The notes: a model not told the origin generated them from the letters alone. A stretch of DNA of 64,000 bases from Archegozetes longisetosus (GCA_018873245.2 JAEMBT020000005.1:11172001-11236000), one strand, 5' to 3'. Shown: positions 1-12,070, numbered from the stretch's first letter. Program-made: numbers and translations.

Positions 1-110
1 TGATTTGTAACTTCAATCAGATTAAAACTTTTTAAAAAATTTACAAGGTGGCCAAAATTTTTTTGTCCCGCATTTAACAGTTTTTGACTTGGTCACCCTA
101 TAAAATAAAG
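1..110. mobile_element. 3' end of a hAT element, cut by the window edge
   Basis: The segment ends with TTGGTCACCCTA at 110, the inverse of the TAGGGTGACCAA end seen on the hAT derivative at 18807-19256. The preceding 50 bases (CCGCATTTAACAG, TTTTTGACTT) also match that element's right end at 19220-19256. The other end and the first target duplication lie outside the window, so age and size cannot be given. The expected right-hand 8-bp duplication would be TAAAATAA at 111-118. Confidence 0.7.
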
Positions 111-1059
111 AGAATTAGTCAAGTCAGTCAAATCTACGATGAAGTATTTTAAAGGGTATTAGAATGTAATTAGAATAAATTTTATGAAGATAAAAGTAAC
201 TTTGATGATTCCAAAAGTTTTTTGGATTGAAACTTTTGGTTTCTAAAAATCATATTTACATACAAAATATTTGCTTGTCAACTTTCGTACTACAAACTTT
301 TTTCGTAGTCGAACACTCTTAATACACGAACTTTTTTACACGAACTAATTTCGCACGAACTAAATTCCACGAACTTTATACGCAAACCCAAAGTCAAAAT
401 GCTTAATCAATCGTCTGAATAAATTCTTATATTTGGACAAAATGAATAGAATTTTGATAAATCTATTTTTGAGAGAACATATCGATCTCTTATATGATAT
501 TTCAAATTTTTTGGGAAATCTTGTGTAACTCGTTTCATTTTTTTTTCAAAATTCAAAAGTGTTTTTCTCAAAATATTTTTCATCATCTTTATTAAGATAG
601 TATTGTATAATTCAAAAACGACGAAATATGTTTCAAAATTTTCACTTATTCTGTTTTAATTAAATTGTTTTGAAAGTCACGCTTGGTTTGGTATATTAAA
701 TAAGTTTTATATGGGCCGTTCTCAAAAGCTAATAACTTACCGAAATTAAAAAGAAAGTCAAGACTTTAATGAAGATATCAACAATTTTTAAAACGTGTAA
801 AGAATTATTTTCACATTTTAGTCACCCAGAATTTAAAAATAAATTGGATAAGACTTTGAAACCGATAATAAGCGTCCGATTCAATATTCAGTACTAAATG
901 TTTGAATCTAATTCAACAAATTATCATTAAATTTGTTATGCATTGAAAACTGGAGAAGAATTGCATAACCCCCTATTAATAAAGGATTATTGACTGGCAT
1001 TATTGAGGTTTTGAGGTGATTTAATGAAGCGACCAATGTGTTGAGCTCATATTCTATAG
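111..1059. other. Non-coding AT-rich stretch
   Basis: No open frame or exon is convincing here. A short degenerate tandem of CACGAACT-like heptamers runs from about 325 to 380. The first exons of the receptor gene that begins at 1060 were looked for and not found; in particular nothing resembles the M1 exon of the neighbour at 3179-3444. Confidence 0.5.
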
Positions 1060-2025
1060 TTTTGCTGTGGATTATAAGAATAGAACTCTATCACAACAAA
1101 ATTTGATCATATTTTGGGCCTTAACGTCGATATTTTTATACAACTATTTTGTGAGTGACATACAGGCATTACTTGTTTGTCGAAAAGTTATCAAAATCGA
1201 GACCATTCAGCAGCTCATCGAAAATAAGGAAATAAATATTTACTTAACGAAAAACAATTACCCGCATAGATTGTTGGTCAAGGTATTCAGTTCTAAATAA
1301 GTTATCTTTTCACTGCTCATTACTTTTTATAGGAATACAAACAATTGATCCCCAGAATAAAGCACCCGAAGCGCAAATATAGCATTGAAACTGTTTATAA
1401 ATTAATTCAGCATAAATATGTTCAAATATCATCTGAAATATCTAACATTCGGATGATCAATCATTATAAGCAGTACAATTTGATTCTAGCAGCAAATGAC
1501 GTGCATTTGAGCTATACGGGAATCGCTGTTAGAAAAAGTTCAGACAAAACACTCAAATCAAAATTTGCTAAAGTGTGATCAACACTTTATTTGTATAATT
1601 GTGAAGCAATCGTTTTACATAAGTTAATATTTTCTTTAAGGTACAAACTGTATCATCGATTTGGTTTTTATAACTTCAATTACAACAGAGAAATAACACG
1701 ACTTAGAATTCTGGAGAAGTTATTGAATCATTCGTATGAGAACTCGAAAATGCAGCTCAACAATGAAGATCAGGAATTAATTGCGAGATATGGTCTCAAA
1801 CTGGAAAATTTATATTTAGGCTATCTAATACTTTTAATTGGGCTCAACATCTCTTTCCTCTTTCTAGTTTTTGATAATTTTTCCAACATTTTGAGTGGAA
1901 TCAGTTTTACAACAACAATTTTGAACATTAGGAATGAATTTAAAAGAATTTCGATAATCAAATTTTTTAACAAAAGTTTGCTAATCTACCAAAAAATATA
2001 TAATTTTACATCATACATTAATTAA
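1060..2025 (+). CDS. Ionotropic-receptor-like gene A, 3' half in three exons
   Basis: Divergent ionotropic receptor (iGluR-related chemosensory channel of the plasma membrane). Three exons are visible: 1060-1282, 1333-1574 and 1641-2025, with introns GTATTC...TATAG and GTGATC...TTAAG. The first exon holds the M3 helix (IIFWALTSIFLYNYFVSDI), the second the second half of the ligand-binding lobe, the third the last helix M4 (YLILLIGLNISFLFLVF), followed by a basic tail. Exon borders and phases match gene B on the opposite strand (phases 2, 0 and 2), which supports the model. The ligand-binding first half and helix M1 are not visible upstream, so the copy is either truncated or its early exons are too diverged. 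The pore loop cannot be judged. The family call rests on helix order and the aligned relative, not on a search. Confidence 0.6.
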
Positions 2026-2223
2026 GAATGTTTTTATAGCTATCTATTGGTGAAATTTTCAAAATACTTAAATTGTTAATAAATGTCTCCAATCTTTTAC
2101 TTTTACAAAGTAATAACGATATATAATAGTTTTAAAGAAATCACATGATATCAATCGATAATTCAAATTGGGTCTCTAATAATAATACAGAAGTTCTGAA
2201 CATTTTGTGGAGATAGCTTATAC

Positions 2224-3444
2224 TTAGATAATTGAGCTAATTTTAGAGTAATGTTTATTTACTATTTCAATAGAGACAACGAAAAAAGAAATAATAGTTC
2301 CAAAAACTAGAATTATAAAGCCTATTAATAAATTATTGACTTTCAACTTCAAATAGTCAAGAGAATCAGTATTTGTTCGTAACATTAGATTTGTTTTATT
2401 CTCCAAACTACTTTTCAATTGATTTTTTTCTTCGAGAAGTTTACAGAAAGCCATTTGTTCTCTAAATTTGAATTCAAAGATTCCTGCTTGGTGTAAATAT
2501 TCCCATCTAATAATCAAAGAAAACGAACGAAATAAGTTCTTTTCTCAACAGATTCTTATTTTGCTCACAGTTTACGCAATTTCATTTTCAAAGTTCTATC
2601 CATTGATTTTCTAATGGGAGATCCATAAACAGAAGTATAGCCTTCTTCTCCAGTTTCTATCAAATTGTACTGAGAATAATAGTTAATTAATTGTCTGGAG
2701 ATTTTCTGTGATGTGACGTAAACATGTTTATAATCAAATAATTTCATTATCAATTTTATATTGTATTGATCTCCAAATTTTATTAATACTAATCGCGGTA
2801 CCAAAACTTTATAATCCTACTCAAAAAATAAAACATTAAAAAACTATTTCAAAATTCCCAGAAACCCTACTTTTCACAAATTACCCTTTTAAGAATTTTA
2901 TGAGAAGTCGACTGTTCTAAAACCAGAACCTTGATATCATTCCTCTGCAACAGCTCGTGAAATGTTTCGATTCGATCAACTTTTTTAGTTACCAGTAGTG
3001 ACAAAATATCGCTTACAAAATAATTGTACAGAATTATTGAAGAGAAAATCCAAAAATTATTAAACTTCTTTTATGATAACGCCTCAAATATAGACCTATT
3101 TGAGAAATGTTCAAAAGTTATTATTTTAATATTAATAGCGCATAATTCTCATCCAAACCTTTTCCTGTGAGAATTAACATATAATCTATAACAACATAAG
3201 CTTTTCTATTCATGTCTTTTATTTTGATAGTATTTAGAAGACAGACAATCAAATAGAAAATAATTATCAGAACCCAAATTTCAGTTGAGAAGCAATTAGA
3301 GATTGCTAAAAGATTATTATCCAATTTAATTACAGGAGAACTCAATATTGAGATCATCTTTTCACTTGGCATAAAATATGTAAAATCTGTTGCATTGAAT
3401 CTTTCTTTAGAATATGTATATGATGACGGGATTATATCTGCTTC
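2224..3444 (-). pseudogene. Ionotropic-receptor-like gene B, four exons with one stop
   Basis: Relative of gene A, read on the other strand so that the two genes face each other tail to tail. Exons: 3444-3179 (helix M1, IWVLIIIFYLIVCLLNTIK), 3095-2885 (helix M3, FWIFSSIILYNYFVSDI), 2816-2569 (ligand-binding lobe 2) and 2506-2224 (helix M4, LIGFIILVFGTIISFFVVS). Introns end in AG and begin with GT at phases 2, 0 and 2, as in gene A. In the M3 exon a TAA at 3071-3073 stands where gene A has CAA (LSQQN versus LS-stop-KK), so this copy is probably a recent pseudogene; read-through or a sequencing error would be alternatives. Upstream exons for the amino end are not identified. The first exon overlaps a candidate exon on the plus strand (3411-3631), so one of the two models may be wrong at that border. 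Confidence 0.55.
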
Positions 3445-3631
3445 CTATACAAAAAACTGATATTAAGCCTTTTCTGGATCAAGCCAGTTTCACATTAAAC
3501 GGAGTTCTGTTCATGCGTCAAATCATTTCCTGCTTTATTTATAGTAAACGCATGAGCAAAGGTAGCGGCTTAATTCAGAATTGGCTTAATATAGGATTAA
3601 TGGAAGGCTTTTTTACAAAAATGAGGTCAAT
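3411..3631 (+). pseudogene. Isolated exon resembling the lobe-2 end of an ionotropic receptor
   Basis: An open exon bounded by a good acceptor (CTTTCTTTAG before 3411) and donor (GTAAGC after 3631). Its end reads SKRMSKGSGLIQNWLNIGL then MEGFF, the pattern (hydroxylated start, helix, glutamate-glycine turn) that precedes M4 in ionotropic receptors, and it aligns loosely with genes A and B at the same place. No M4 exon follows within reach. It overlaps the first exon of gene B on the other strand by 34 bases. It may be a third receptor remnant or a chance frame. Confidence 0.3.
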
Positions 3632-3639
3632 GTAAGCAA

Positions 3640-5400
3640 GTAGATTAGAAAATTTTAATTTTTGGTTACTTCTCTATGCAATAGTCCAAGTGCTCCATTC
3701 CATGAGCCGTTCTTGAAACGATTTCCAGGTATGTTCTGGTCAGCGACCTTAAAGGTTAAACTTTTACAAAGAAAAACAATTTTTAGTCGATTCAAAGTTC
3801 TCTGTAGTTTTAATGTATTTCTACCTCATATTTAAAGTATTCTCCATCAGTCTCAGTAAAAACATATACTTATGACAAACTTGAGTTTTTGAGTCAGTTT
3901 TGAACACCTGATCAAATACAGAGTACTTAAAATTTTAAATAATTCAAAACCATTTGTCACTCACTTCATTTGGAAATAATCCGACTATTAATGATTTTTC
4001 TGAATTGTTCTGGTCACTTTCATTATAATTAACACAGAATTTCATCATTTTGAAGTTTTAGGTGAGAATAAGTAAAATTTGAATCAAGAGTATTTAGAGT
4101 TTTATTTTATCGAATTCTGAAACAATGATATAATGAACATAATATAAATTTTCTGTTAAAAGAAATTGAATTTAAACAAATATATAAAAATTCACTTTAT
4201 TTAAACTTACTAGATATAACCTCTTTTTCAATATGGAACTTGAAATTTACTAATTATCATAATCTGAAAAACGATTGTCAATAATTTCGATTTATGATTC
4301 AGTAAACGAGTCTGTGAATCTTCAGCATATGTTTAGCTTTAATTTAAGAACAGGTGCTTATAACACCTTTAGTTATACGATTTTTTCTTTGTTGTAGTGA
4401 GATATGTGTATTGTATAACTCAACGATAGTCGATTTTTGATAAATTAATACGATAGTAATTATTAAATTGCTCACTCCATTATCCTTTTATGAATGTCTA
4501 GTTCGGCAAACAATTATTATATTACTATCAGAATAAATACAATACATATTCAGACTAACAGATATTGGGATCTTAATAAACTAAACTTGAAACACAAATT
4601 CATCAATAATGTATTATAGTGTATTTGGTTTTATTTATCGAAAATAAACTTCGACATAAAACTTCTGTGCTACAAATATTCATCATATATTTCGCTTTGA
4701 TTATTATCTCATTCAGAATAGTATAAATTATTTAACACAGTTATTATAAGTAGAAAAAATATGATTAATCACTCAGAAAGTTCATATAACATTGAAACAT
4801 ATTTTAACTAAGTTACAATTTTCTACATACTGTACATAGCATTCTTAAGCTTTAAACAATATTTCGAAACAACCAATTTAGGTAAAATATAAAACTCGTC
4901 CAATATATATTGATAAAAAAGAAATTCTCACATATAAATTTTGAAGTAGAATTTCATTTCAATCTAATTTTTTATTTTCTCAAAAGCAAAAGCCGATGAT
5001 TATTATAGAGAATCCGATTTTTAAATCATTGACTTTCAAGTTTAGTTGATCTTTTGATTTATCTTCGCTCGCATAGTTCGAAACGAGTTTTATTTCATTT
5101 TCCGATTTTATTCTTCAAGTTTTCGAAGTATCTATAGAAAATGACCTCTTGTTTGGACGTAAAATCATAGAACCTAAACTGATGCAGGTCTTTAAATTTA
5201 TTTCAGCAAATTTCACTGCATTGAACGCTTTTACATTGCTTCTAGCAGTAGGCAGGGGCTAAGCGCAAGACTTTTCATTATTTTAAGCTATTTTAAAATT
5301 GCAAGAAACGGAAAATTTTATTTGAATTTGAGTGCAAAAAACATTCAATAAGAATTAAAATAAATTCAATTCTGAATTCCGTGTCTAGTGAGGCGTGGAT
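3640..5400. other. AT-rich intergenic stretch
   Basis: No coding region, inverted repeat or known repeat end was recognised. Base composition is strongly AT-rich throughout. Confidence 0.5.
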
Positions 5401-5404
5401 GTAA

Positions 5405-5765
5405 GTATGATTTCATGTGTCTGAAATAGTTGGTACAATTTTCTGAAGTAATTTTCCAGATGATGCATGAACTAGACTGTAAAGTCCACTTTCACTTGTA
5501 GGCTGTCCAGATTTGATCCACCACTTCCATTTATTGAGCACTTTTTCAATTGGACTAAGAAATAGAGAATATGGTGGAAGAAATATAGCCTCATGTCCAT
5601 GTGCTTGAACTAGATTCTTAACTAATTCTGCCTTATGGAATGACATTATCCATAACAAGACGAGTGACTCATGTCCCATCTATTCTTAAGTGTTCAATTA
5701 GTTTGTTAATAAAATCAAAATAATCCTCATAATTGTATGGTTTGTCTTGAATTTCAAATAAATAT
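5405..5765 (-). mobile_element. Fragment of an IS630/Tc1-type DDE transposase
   Basis: The minus-strand frame at 5679-5413 contains AIFLPPYSLFLSPIE followed by NKWK, the signature around the third acidic residue of IS630/Tc1/mariner (DDE_3) transposases. Just upstream (5765-5680) another frame gives the preceding VMDN segment with the second catalytic Asp, so a frameshift separates the two near 5650. Only about the last third of a transposase is present and no terminal repeats were found, so this is an old fragment. Confidence 0.65.
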
Positions 5766-6631
5766 AAAGACTGAGAATAAATATTTTATTAATTTTTTAC
5801 TATTTAATTATTTGCCGTTAAATAAAATTCGCTTTAAATCTGGTCTAAGTTAAGCCGTTTTTACATCAGTAACGAACATCTACTAATAAGTTAATTGCTA
5901 GATTCTAATTTGAGCTAACCAAGTACGGTCAATAGATAAGTCAAATTACTCTACTGTCTGCAGTATATCCGTATACTCTTTGATATCCAAGTTTTGAATC
6001 AATAACCGTTTTTCAATTACCGAAGTGGCGAGTTGTCATTTTTTGATAGTCGTAATGTTCTGTCTCGAGCCCATAAGGCAAAATAAGTCTAGTGGCATCA
6101 CAGACTGAGATTTTAAGGTATCAAACAAACAATTCTAGACTTATCACCTATTCTTCGTTTGAATTCTGTAAAATATATATCACGAGGGATACCGTTATAT
6201 ATTTTTTAGAATTTGCTATTCTTTAGTTGATGTCTATCAGTAATTAATTACATCATTTAATTGATCGATATTTATCTCTACTAAAATGCGAATATTTTTG
6301 CTTATTTTAAAATTTCAAGACAGCATAAAATAATGCATAAACTCTAAACAGTTTTTCGCTATAAACAAGTATTAACAAGGAATTATTCAAAAGTCTGTTC
6401 TTTATAAGTGATACACTATCGGAACAAACAATCTAAACATCAAATGTTTTGTTTTGATTTGATTTCTATTCATGGATCCTGTGCAATTGCTGTTTTTTCA
6501 ATTCCTGTCTGTACACCTGTACACTGATCGCAATTCTGTACTATACAGGTGGTAAGTCTAATTAGAGCTTTCTTTATTTGAAAAAGTTTTACAATAATTA
6601 TTGAAAGATAAATGCACTAAATGAGAATCTA
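5766..6631. other. Non-coding AT-rich stretch
   Basis: Nothing recognisable; no long open frame, no inverted repeat of note. Confidence 0.45.
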
Positions 6632-6711
6632 TTAGGTGGGCCCATAAAGTCCCGGAATTTTAATCGTTATCGTTAATTGAATTTATTCCGACTAGTTATG
6701 GGCCCACCTAA
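6632..6711. mobile_element. 80-bp mariner-type MITE
   Basis: Starts TTAGGTGGGCCCATAA and ends with its exact inverse, TTATGGGCCCACCTAA, with TA on both sides (6630-6631 and 6712-6713). Beyond the 16-bp perfect ends the arms continue to pair with gaps, so almost the whole element is one hairpin. The TTAGGT start is shared with the mariner copy at 20844 (TTAGGTCAGCCGG), which suggests mobilisation by a mariner-family transposase, though not necessarily that one. Confidence 0.75.
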
Positions 6712-8390
6712 TAACTTAATTAAAATCAAATATCACACAAAAAATTAAAATAAAATGAATTTATATATAATGGTACCATTGAAGAGCCTTATTCATTTTA
6801 ATATAGTGAAATAATTATACAATCTCAAGTCAGCGACAAATATTGAGTTAATGAATGTCAGAATAGAAAAAATCTAATTCTGAACTGAAACTTCATTATT
6901 TCCCAGACGAATCTAAATTTCAATAGGTTCATATCAATACGTATACATTTACAAAAATAATCGACTTTTACTATGTACAGTTGTCAAAAATAGGTTGATT
7001 TTTGCGAAAGTACATTTATTTTCAATTATTATTTAAGAAAAATTTTTAGACTCTTGAATCGAAGAACTACTTATTCTGAACATTTGTTTCTGAATGAATA
7101 TGATGGTCTAATGAAGAAGGTCAAACTCATGTTCAATACTATTCACAGTATAAGAAAAATAAATCAATTCGTATTACAACTATTAGTATATTTGATTTGA
7201 CCCCGTCGAACTTCCTTTTAAGAGGTTCCTAGAGAATAATGGTTATCTCTGACAACCTAGTAATGTGTCGCATCTCAACCCTTCGTCACAACTGTGGGGT
7301 AAATGTTCCAAAGTTTAACTTTAAACATCTCTCTAAAATCAACAGAATATCGTCATTTCTTGAATAATTAGCTATTCCTCAGTCATATATCTTACTTTGA
7401 ATGACAAAAATCCTGATTAATTTAGACTTATAACTTTATTTCTAAATTTTTTTCTGGTAATATGCCTCTCTAAGGACAGAAAGAACATTGCCGAACCCTG
7501 CCTATCGTATACTTTTAAATATATGATAACATATTTAATCACGATGTAAAATGCAATATTTTGGTGGGGACCCCAACCTCCGCCCTCACCGGACTCCATA
7601 TTTTAGTCGCCGCCGAAGCTTACTCTTGTTCCTCTAATTCCACGCAGATATCATTCAGAAATTCTGCGGGAATTGGAATCTGGCAGATGTCGTGCATACC
7701 CGAGATTCCACAGAACTGTCGATATGTATTTTTTAACGCTGAATCCGAATATCAAATCAAAAACTTTTATATCGAATAGTTTTCGAGATATTCGAATTTT
7801 GTGCCAAATTTTCGGATTTTTGATTTTAAGATTTTTGAATATATGATATACGGTTTCGATTTAGAATTTAACGCTGACTACAAATATGAATACCATTTTT
7901 CGATATCTTTAATATCCACCAAATAAATCTATACTTTATCCCATTTTTAAACTTTAACGCCATCTAACGCTTAGACTATAAGTTGTACGGAAGTGGGTCC
8001 GTTGGCAATTTTGATCAGGCTGATGATCTCTATTAAAATATATCATCAGATTTCGAGTGCCAAATTAGGCAGAACCTCATAGACTTTCCGGCAATGTTCT
8101 TTGCAGTGCTTTTTGTTTACTATATGTCGCAGCGCTATAATGTCACTACTAGCAATTTGAACCGCTGATGACGCTGTAGCAGATAATAGCTAGAAAACAA
8201 TTAATTGGTTAATTAAAACTTCAAAAGCAAGAGCTAACCTTGATTCTGATAGCATTCGGTCCAACTTGGCAAATATAGGGCGTAGAGAACGCCCCACAGT
8301 TTAATTTTACGTTTTTGGAAGTTAAGCTGTTACGAAGGGTTAAACAATACTTCATTGAACAATTTCATATATTTCCTAAATCGGTTCTTT
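6712..8390. other. Non-coding stretch with a GC-richer patch
   Basis: No gene is supported. A GC-richer patch lies at 7560-7700. Two similar phrases, AACGCTGAATCCGAATATCA near 7736 and AACGCTGACTACAAATATGA near 7871, suggest an old duplicated repeat. CCCTTCGTCACA near 7279 and its approximate inverse near 8335 could be remains of element ends but do not align further. The 72-codon frame at 7561-7779 shows no family motif and is not called. Confidence 0.35.
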
Positions 8391-8815
8391 GGCACCGCTT
8401 TAGAATATGGCCTGGAAGCGATTGTGGCGACACCTATGTAGGGTGATAGCACATTACTAGTGGAGTCCAACGAGGTATATATCAAGTCTACCGTATGAGG
8501 GGTTCGTGAGATAAAATCAAAACAAATTAGAAAAAATTGACTAACCTAACCTAAACTAACCTAACACAACCCAACACAACCTCATTTAGTACAGTGTGAA
8601 TGAGATATATAGTGGGGAACATATGTTTGTATTGTATTATATATGCATATATAGTATAAAATATATGCAATTTTTAAAAATTATTTTGATTATATATCCC
8701 GAACCAGTCAACCGGTACACTTGATATATACCTCGTTGGACTCCACTAGTCATGTACTATCACCCTATATAGGTGTCATCACAATCGCTTCCAGGCCATA
8801 TTCTAAAGTGCTGCC
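8391..8815. repeat. Inverted repeat with ~100-bp arms
   Basis: Left arm 8391-8492 and right arm 8716-8815 are inverted copies of each other at high identity, sharing TTTAGAATATGGCCTGGAAG and TAGTGGAGTCCAACGAGG among others. The outer ends read GGCACCGC and GGCAGCAC. No target duplication was recognised. The arrangement fits a fold-back element or MITE lying directly beside the Polinton fossil; it might instead be a left-over of that element's end, which cannot be decided here. Confidence 0.65.
8543..8582 (+). repeat. Short degenerate telomere-like (AACCT)n tract
   Basis: Eight pentamers in register, four of them exact AACCT, the others AAACT, AACAC (twice) and AACCC. AACCT is a rotation of CCTAA, the complement of the arthropod telomere unit TTAGG. 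The tract lies in the spacer of the inverted repeat at 8391-8815. With so few units chance or a simple-sequence origin is possible. Confidence 0.4.
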
Positions 8816-8989
8816 GAGAAAACAATCGGTATAACCCCGATTGATGGCTATGGTTCCCAGAGAAAAAGTTCAATGTCAGCGACTGCATGGCTCGATTACC
8901 AACAATATGCTGTTTTAAAGAAAAAGATTACAAGAGAATACCGAATTGGTCCTTATTTGCCGATTGATTCATAAATTAATCATATACTT

Positions 8990-10820
8990 ACTCCGAAACT
9001 GGTATGACGTACGAAGCTATTGCGTTTGAATTCTGGGGTTGGGATTATCATGGTCATGAAATATGTGGTAATTACGATCTAAATAAAGCTCTCTCCGCTC
9101 AAAAGAAAAAAGATTATTATGCTAAAAGGAATATATATCTCGTGAACGTTTATGAATGTGAATTTTGGGACAAAACTAAATTTTTTAATGGCGAAATGCT
9201 TAATGGTAGATATGATGAAGCTCTAGTGGAATAAATATTCCCTCGAATCAAACATTTAAAACCTATCAAAGATAATGGTCTTCACTGCAACCCAAGAAAA
9301 AAATTTCATGGTGGTCGAACGAACAATTTAAAGTTCGCATATGAAGTTCGCGATAATGAAAGCATCCTCTACTACGACTTCACATCACTATGCCCATACG
9401 TACTTTCTAATCGATTATTTCCTTTAGGTCATCCTGAGGTAATTACTGATGAATTTGGAGATTTAGAACAATACTTTGGATTCGTTAGCTGTAAAGTTCT
9501 TCCACCGAAACAGTTATATCTTCCAGTTCTTCCATTCAGTATTGAAGGAAAGTTAATGTTTACTTTATGTCGTACTTGTGCTGAAAACTAGGTACAGATC
9601 TGTTGTTACCATAGAGACGCTGATAGTGCCTTTACGGGAACTTTTACAACTTGTGAATTGTCGAAGGCGATAAGTTTAGGATATGAAGTGGCTGAAATCT
9701 ATGAGATATTGCATTATCCTGCTCAAAGTGATGGAATATTTCGTGAATACGTCAGGACATGGCTCAAGACAAAGGCTGAGGCTAGTGGTTACCCGAAGGA
9801 TAAAGTAACTGATGAGCAGCGTAGACAATGGATCGAAGAATTTTTCGCACGGGAAGTAGTTCAGCTAGATCCTAATAATATTCAATATAATGGAGGTCTT
9901 AGATTCATCGCAAAACTTATGCTCAATTCTCTATGGGGTAAACTGGCTCAAAGACCAAATCAGCCACTGACAAAAGTGATCAGTAATTACACTGAGATGT
10001 GGAACTTAATCACCAATCCTCAAATCGAAATACTTGGAGAAACAATGATAAACGATATGTTGATATATAACTATCGTTATATCGAAGATAAAATGGCAAA
10101 ACCTGGTAATACTTCTGTGGCTTTAGCAGCGTTTGTGACATCTTATGCACGTATGAAACTTTATGATGAGATTGAGAAAATAGAGAATAGTGGTCCTGGT
10201 AGCGTACTCTATTTTGATACAGGTAATATAGAATTTGATTGAAATAACTTTAATTCTGATATTAATTATTTGCTCATGCAGATTCGATAATCTTCGTTCA
10301 TAAAGAAGGGAACTATAAACCAGAAGTTGCCAACTTTTTAGGAGAAATGACTGACGAAATAGCAGAAGAGTTTGGTTTGGATGCTCGAATGACCGAGTTC
10401 TATACTTGCGGTCCCAAGACTTATAGTTATAAAGTTATCAAACTAGACGGGAGTTAAGTGACCAAACTTAAAGCTAAGAGAGTTACTCAAACCATAGAGG
10501 CCGGTGAAATATTGAATTATGATCTGATTCGGAAACAAGCTCTCTACAAGGTGGCTGGAAAAGAAAACACTCCTAGTTATATTCCTCAAATGCAATTTAG
10601 AGCAGATAGAGAGCATGAGGTTTCAACCTTATTGATGGAAAATGATTTCAAGTTACATCGGATAAGAGAAGAACAGAAGGCAAAAATACTTTACCATATG
10701 GTTATGTTGACTAAGCATGAGAATTTAAATCATCGTATAATCTATAATCATACATGTTCAGTGGAATTTATCGATTATTGTTTAAATTTCATATCATTTC
10801 TTAACTTGAAAACAAATTAA
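8990..10820 (+). pseudogene. Polinton family-B DNA polymerase remnant
   Basis: Remains of the carboxy-terminal polymerase part of a protein-primed family-B DNA polymerase, the replicative enzyme of Polintons and adintovirus-like elements. Visible family marks are a YEAIAFEFWG segment typical of this clade, motif A (YYDFTSLCPYV), motif B (KLMLNSLWGKLAQR) and the first part of motif C (YFDT). The amino-terminal exonuclease region was not found. The gene is spread over several reading frames with a handful of breaks and is treated as a fossil. Confidence 0.75.
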
Positions 10821-11274
10821 AGCGTTTTGATAATCAAACTTTTTCATATAAATTTGAATTTATTTAATGTATTTTCTTCTTATGGTCCCTTTTTGGTATT
10901 TCTACACTTAGTATTTGAGTTATTTTGTATTTTAATGTTCATTTAAGTTTTAAAAGCTAAAAGTAAAAACTGATAAAATGAGTAAAAGGAGATAAATAAG
11001 AGCTTATTAAAATGAGTAAAAATTGTTTCAAAAATAAATTGATGGCTAATGCATAAAAATGTTTCAATAAATAAATACTGGTTAAAATCGAATAAAATTG
11101 GTAAGAAAGGAATAAATTGCGTTAATAAATAAATAAAACATGTTGAAAAATAAAATTCATAAAACCATAGCAATTAATTATCTAAATCAAAGGAGTTAAA
11201 ATAAAATGTATAATTTATGAGAAGGAAACCCATCACGAACTCAAAAGTAATGCTTATATCCTACATTTGATGAA
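10821..11274. other. A-rich low-complexity stretch inside the fossil
   Basis: From about 10960 to 11130 the sequence repeats phrases like AAAATGAGTAAAA and AAATAAATAAA in a loose way. No gene is visible. Confidence 0.4.
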
Positions 11275-12070
11275 GTTCCAATTAAATTTCCAAAAATAGG
11301 CAAATTTAGGAACATCAAAGATGAGTCAAAGGCTGCTAGTCATTCGAGAAAATATAATGTTATGAGCTGACTCATAATTTGAGTCTTTACAACAGCAAAA
11401 TGAAGTTATTTTAATTACTCTAGTTTACAACAAGTCATAGAAACTTCTTATAATAATTATTATATTATGTAAAACATCTATATACGAGTTTAGTTTCCTA
11501 TTACAAGATAAAATATGGTTATGATATATAATATGTTATTTCAATCGGGATTCAATTTCTCTCTAAAAAAAAGGAATGTGAGAAAATTGAGAGCAAAAGA
11601 AAAGGATATAAGCAAATGTTTGAGAGAAAGTGGGAGAGTGGAGATGTAGTGATGGAAGAGAAAAGATCTGTTGAGGAATTGAACCGATTTTTTTTGGTTG
11701 ACCTAAAATAAAAGTTTAGAGTATAATAGTTACGATAAAGACTATTCGAGTTGAATTTTGCGTTATCAACAAATTTACTGATATATTCAATTGTTTTTCA
11801 TATGTTAATCAATATTTTTCTTTGTAAAACTTAAGTAATAAAATTTTATATTTTGACTTTAAACAGTGTCTTTAGCAATTAAATAAAAATAATAAATATA
11901 TAAGTTGTAAATAGCTAAAGAGTTGATTCTAGGGATCTCCAGCATAACAATAATAAGATCATAGACAAACTCATGCTTAGCGATGAAATCTATAGGACTG
12001 TTAGTGAGGAAATAAATGAATTAACCGAGTACTTTGTCAAACATTTTTGCACAAAGGATATCATGACTAA
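11275..12070 (+). pseudogene. Partial inverted duplicate of the metallopeptidase-like gene
   Basis: The segments 11275-11358 and 11949-12070 on the plus strand repeat, nearly base for base, the minus-strand segment at roughly 14860-15060, which is the amino part of the HExxH gene. Between the two segments sits an unrelated 590-bp insertion (11359-11948). The duplicate ends abruptly at 12070, where the minus-strand copy of the gene's carboxy end begins, so the two copies meet tail to tail. Part of the Polinton fossil. Confidence 0.6.
11359..11948. mobile_element. 590-bp insertion with short inverted ends
   Basis: Comparison with the second copy of the same sequence at 14860-15060 shows that 590 bp have been inserted here. 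The insertion starts GTTATG and ends CATAAC, a 6-bp inverted pair, and is flanked by ATAAT on the left and AATAAT on the right, which fits a short target duplication. There is no coding capacity. The class of DNA element cannot be named. Confidence 0.55.

Noticed and set aside
7561-7779. Open frame of 72 codons in a GC-richer patch
   Set aside because: No family motif, and the surrounding sequence looks like an old non-coding repeat.
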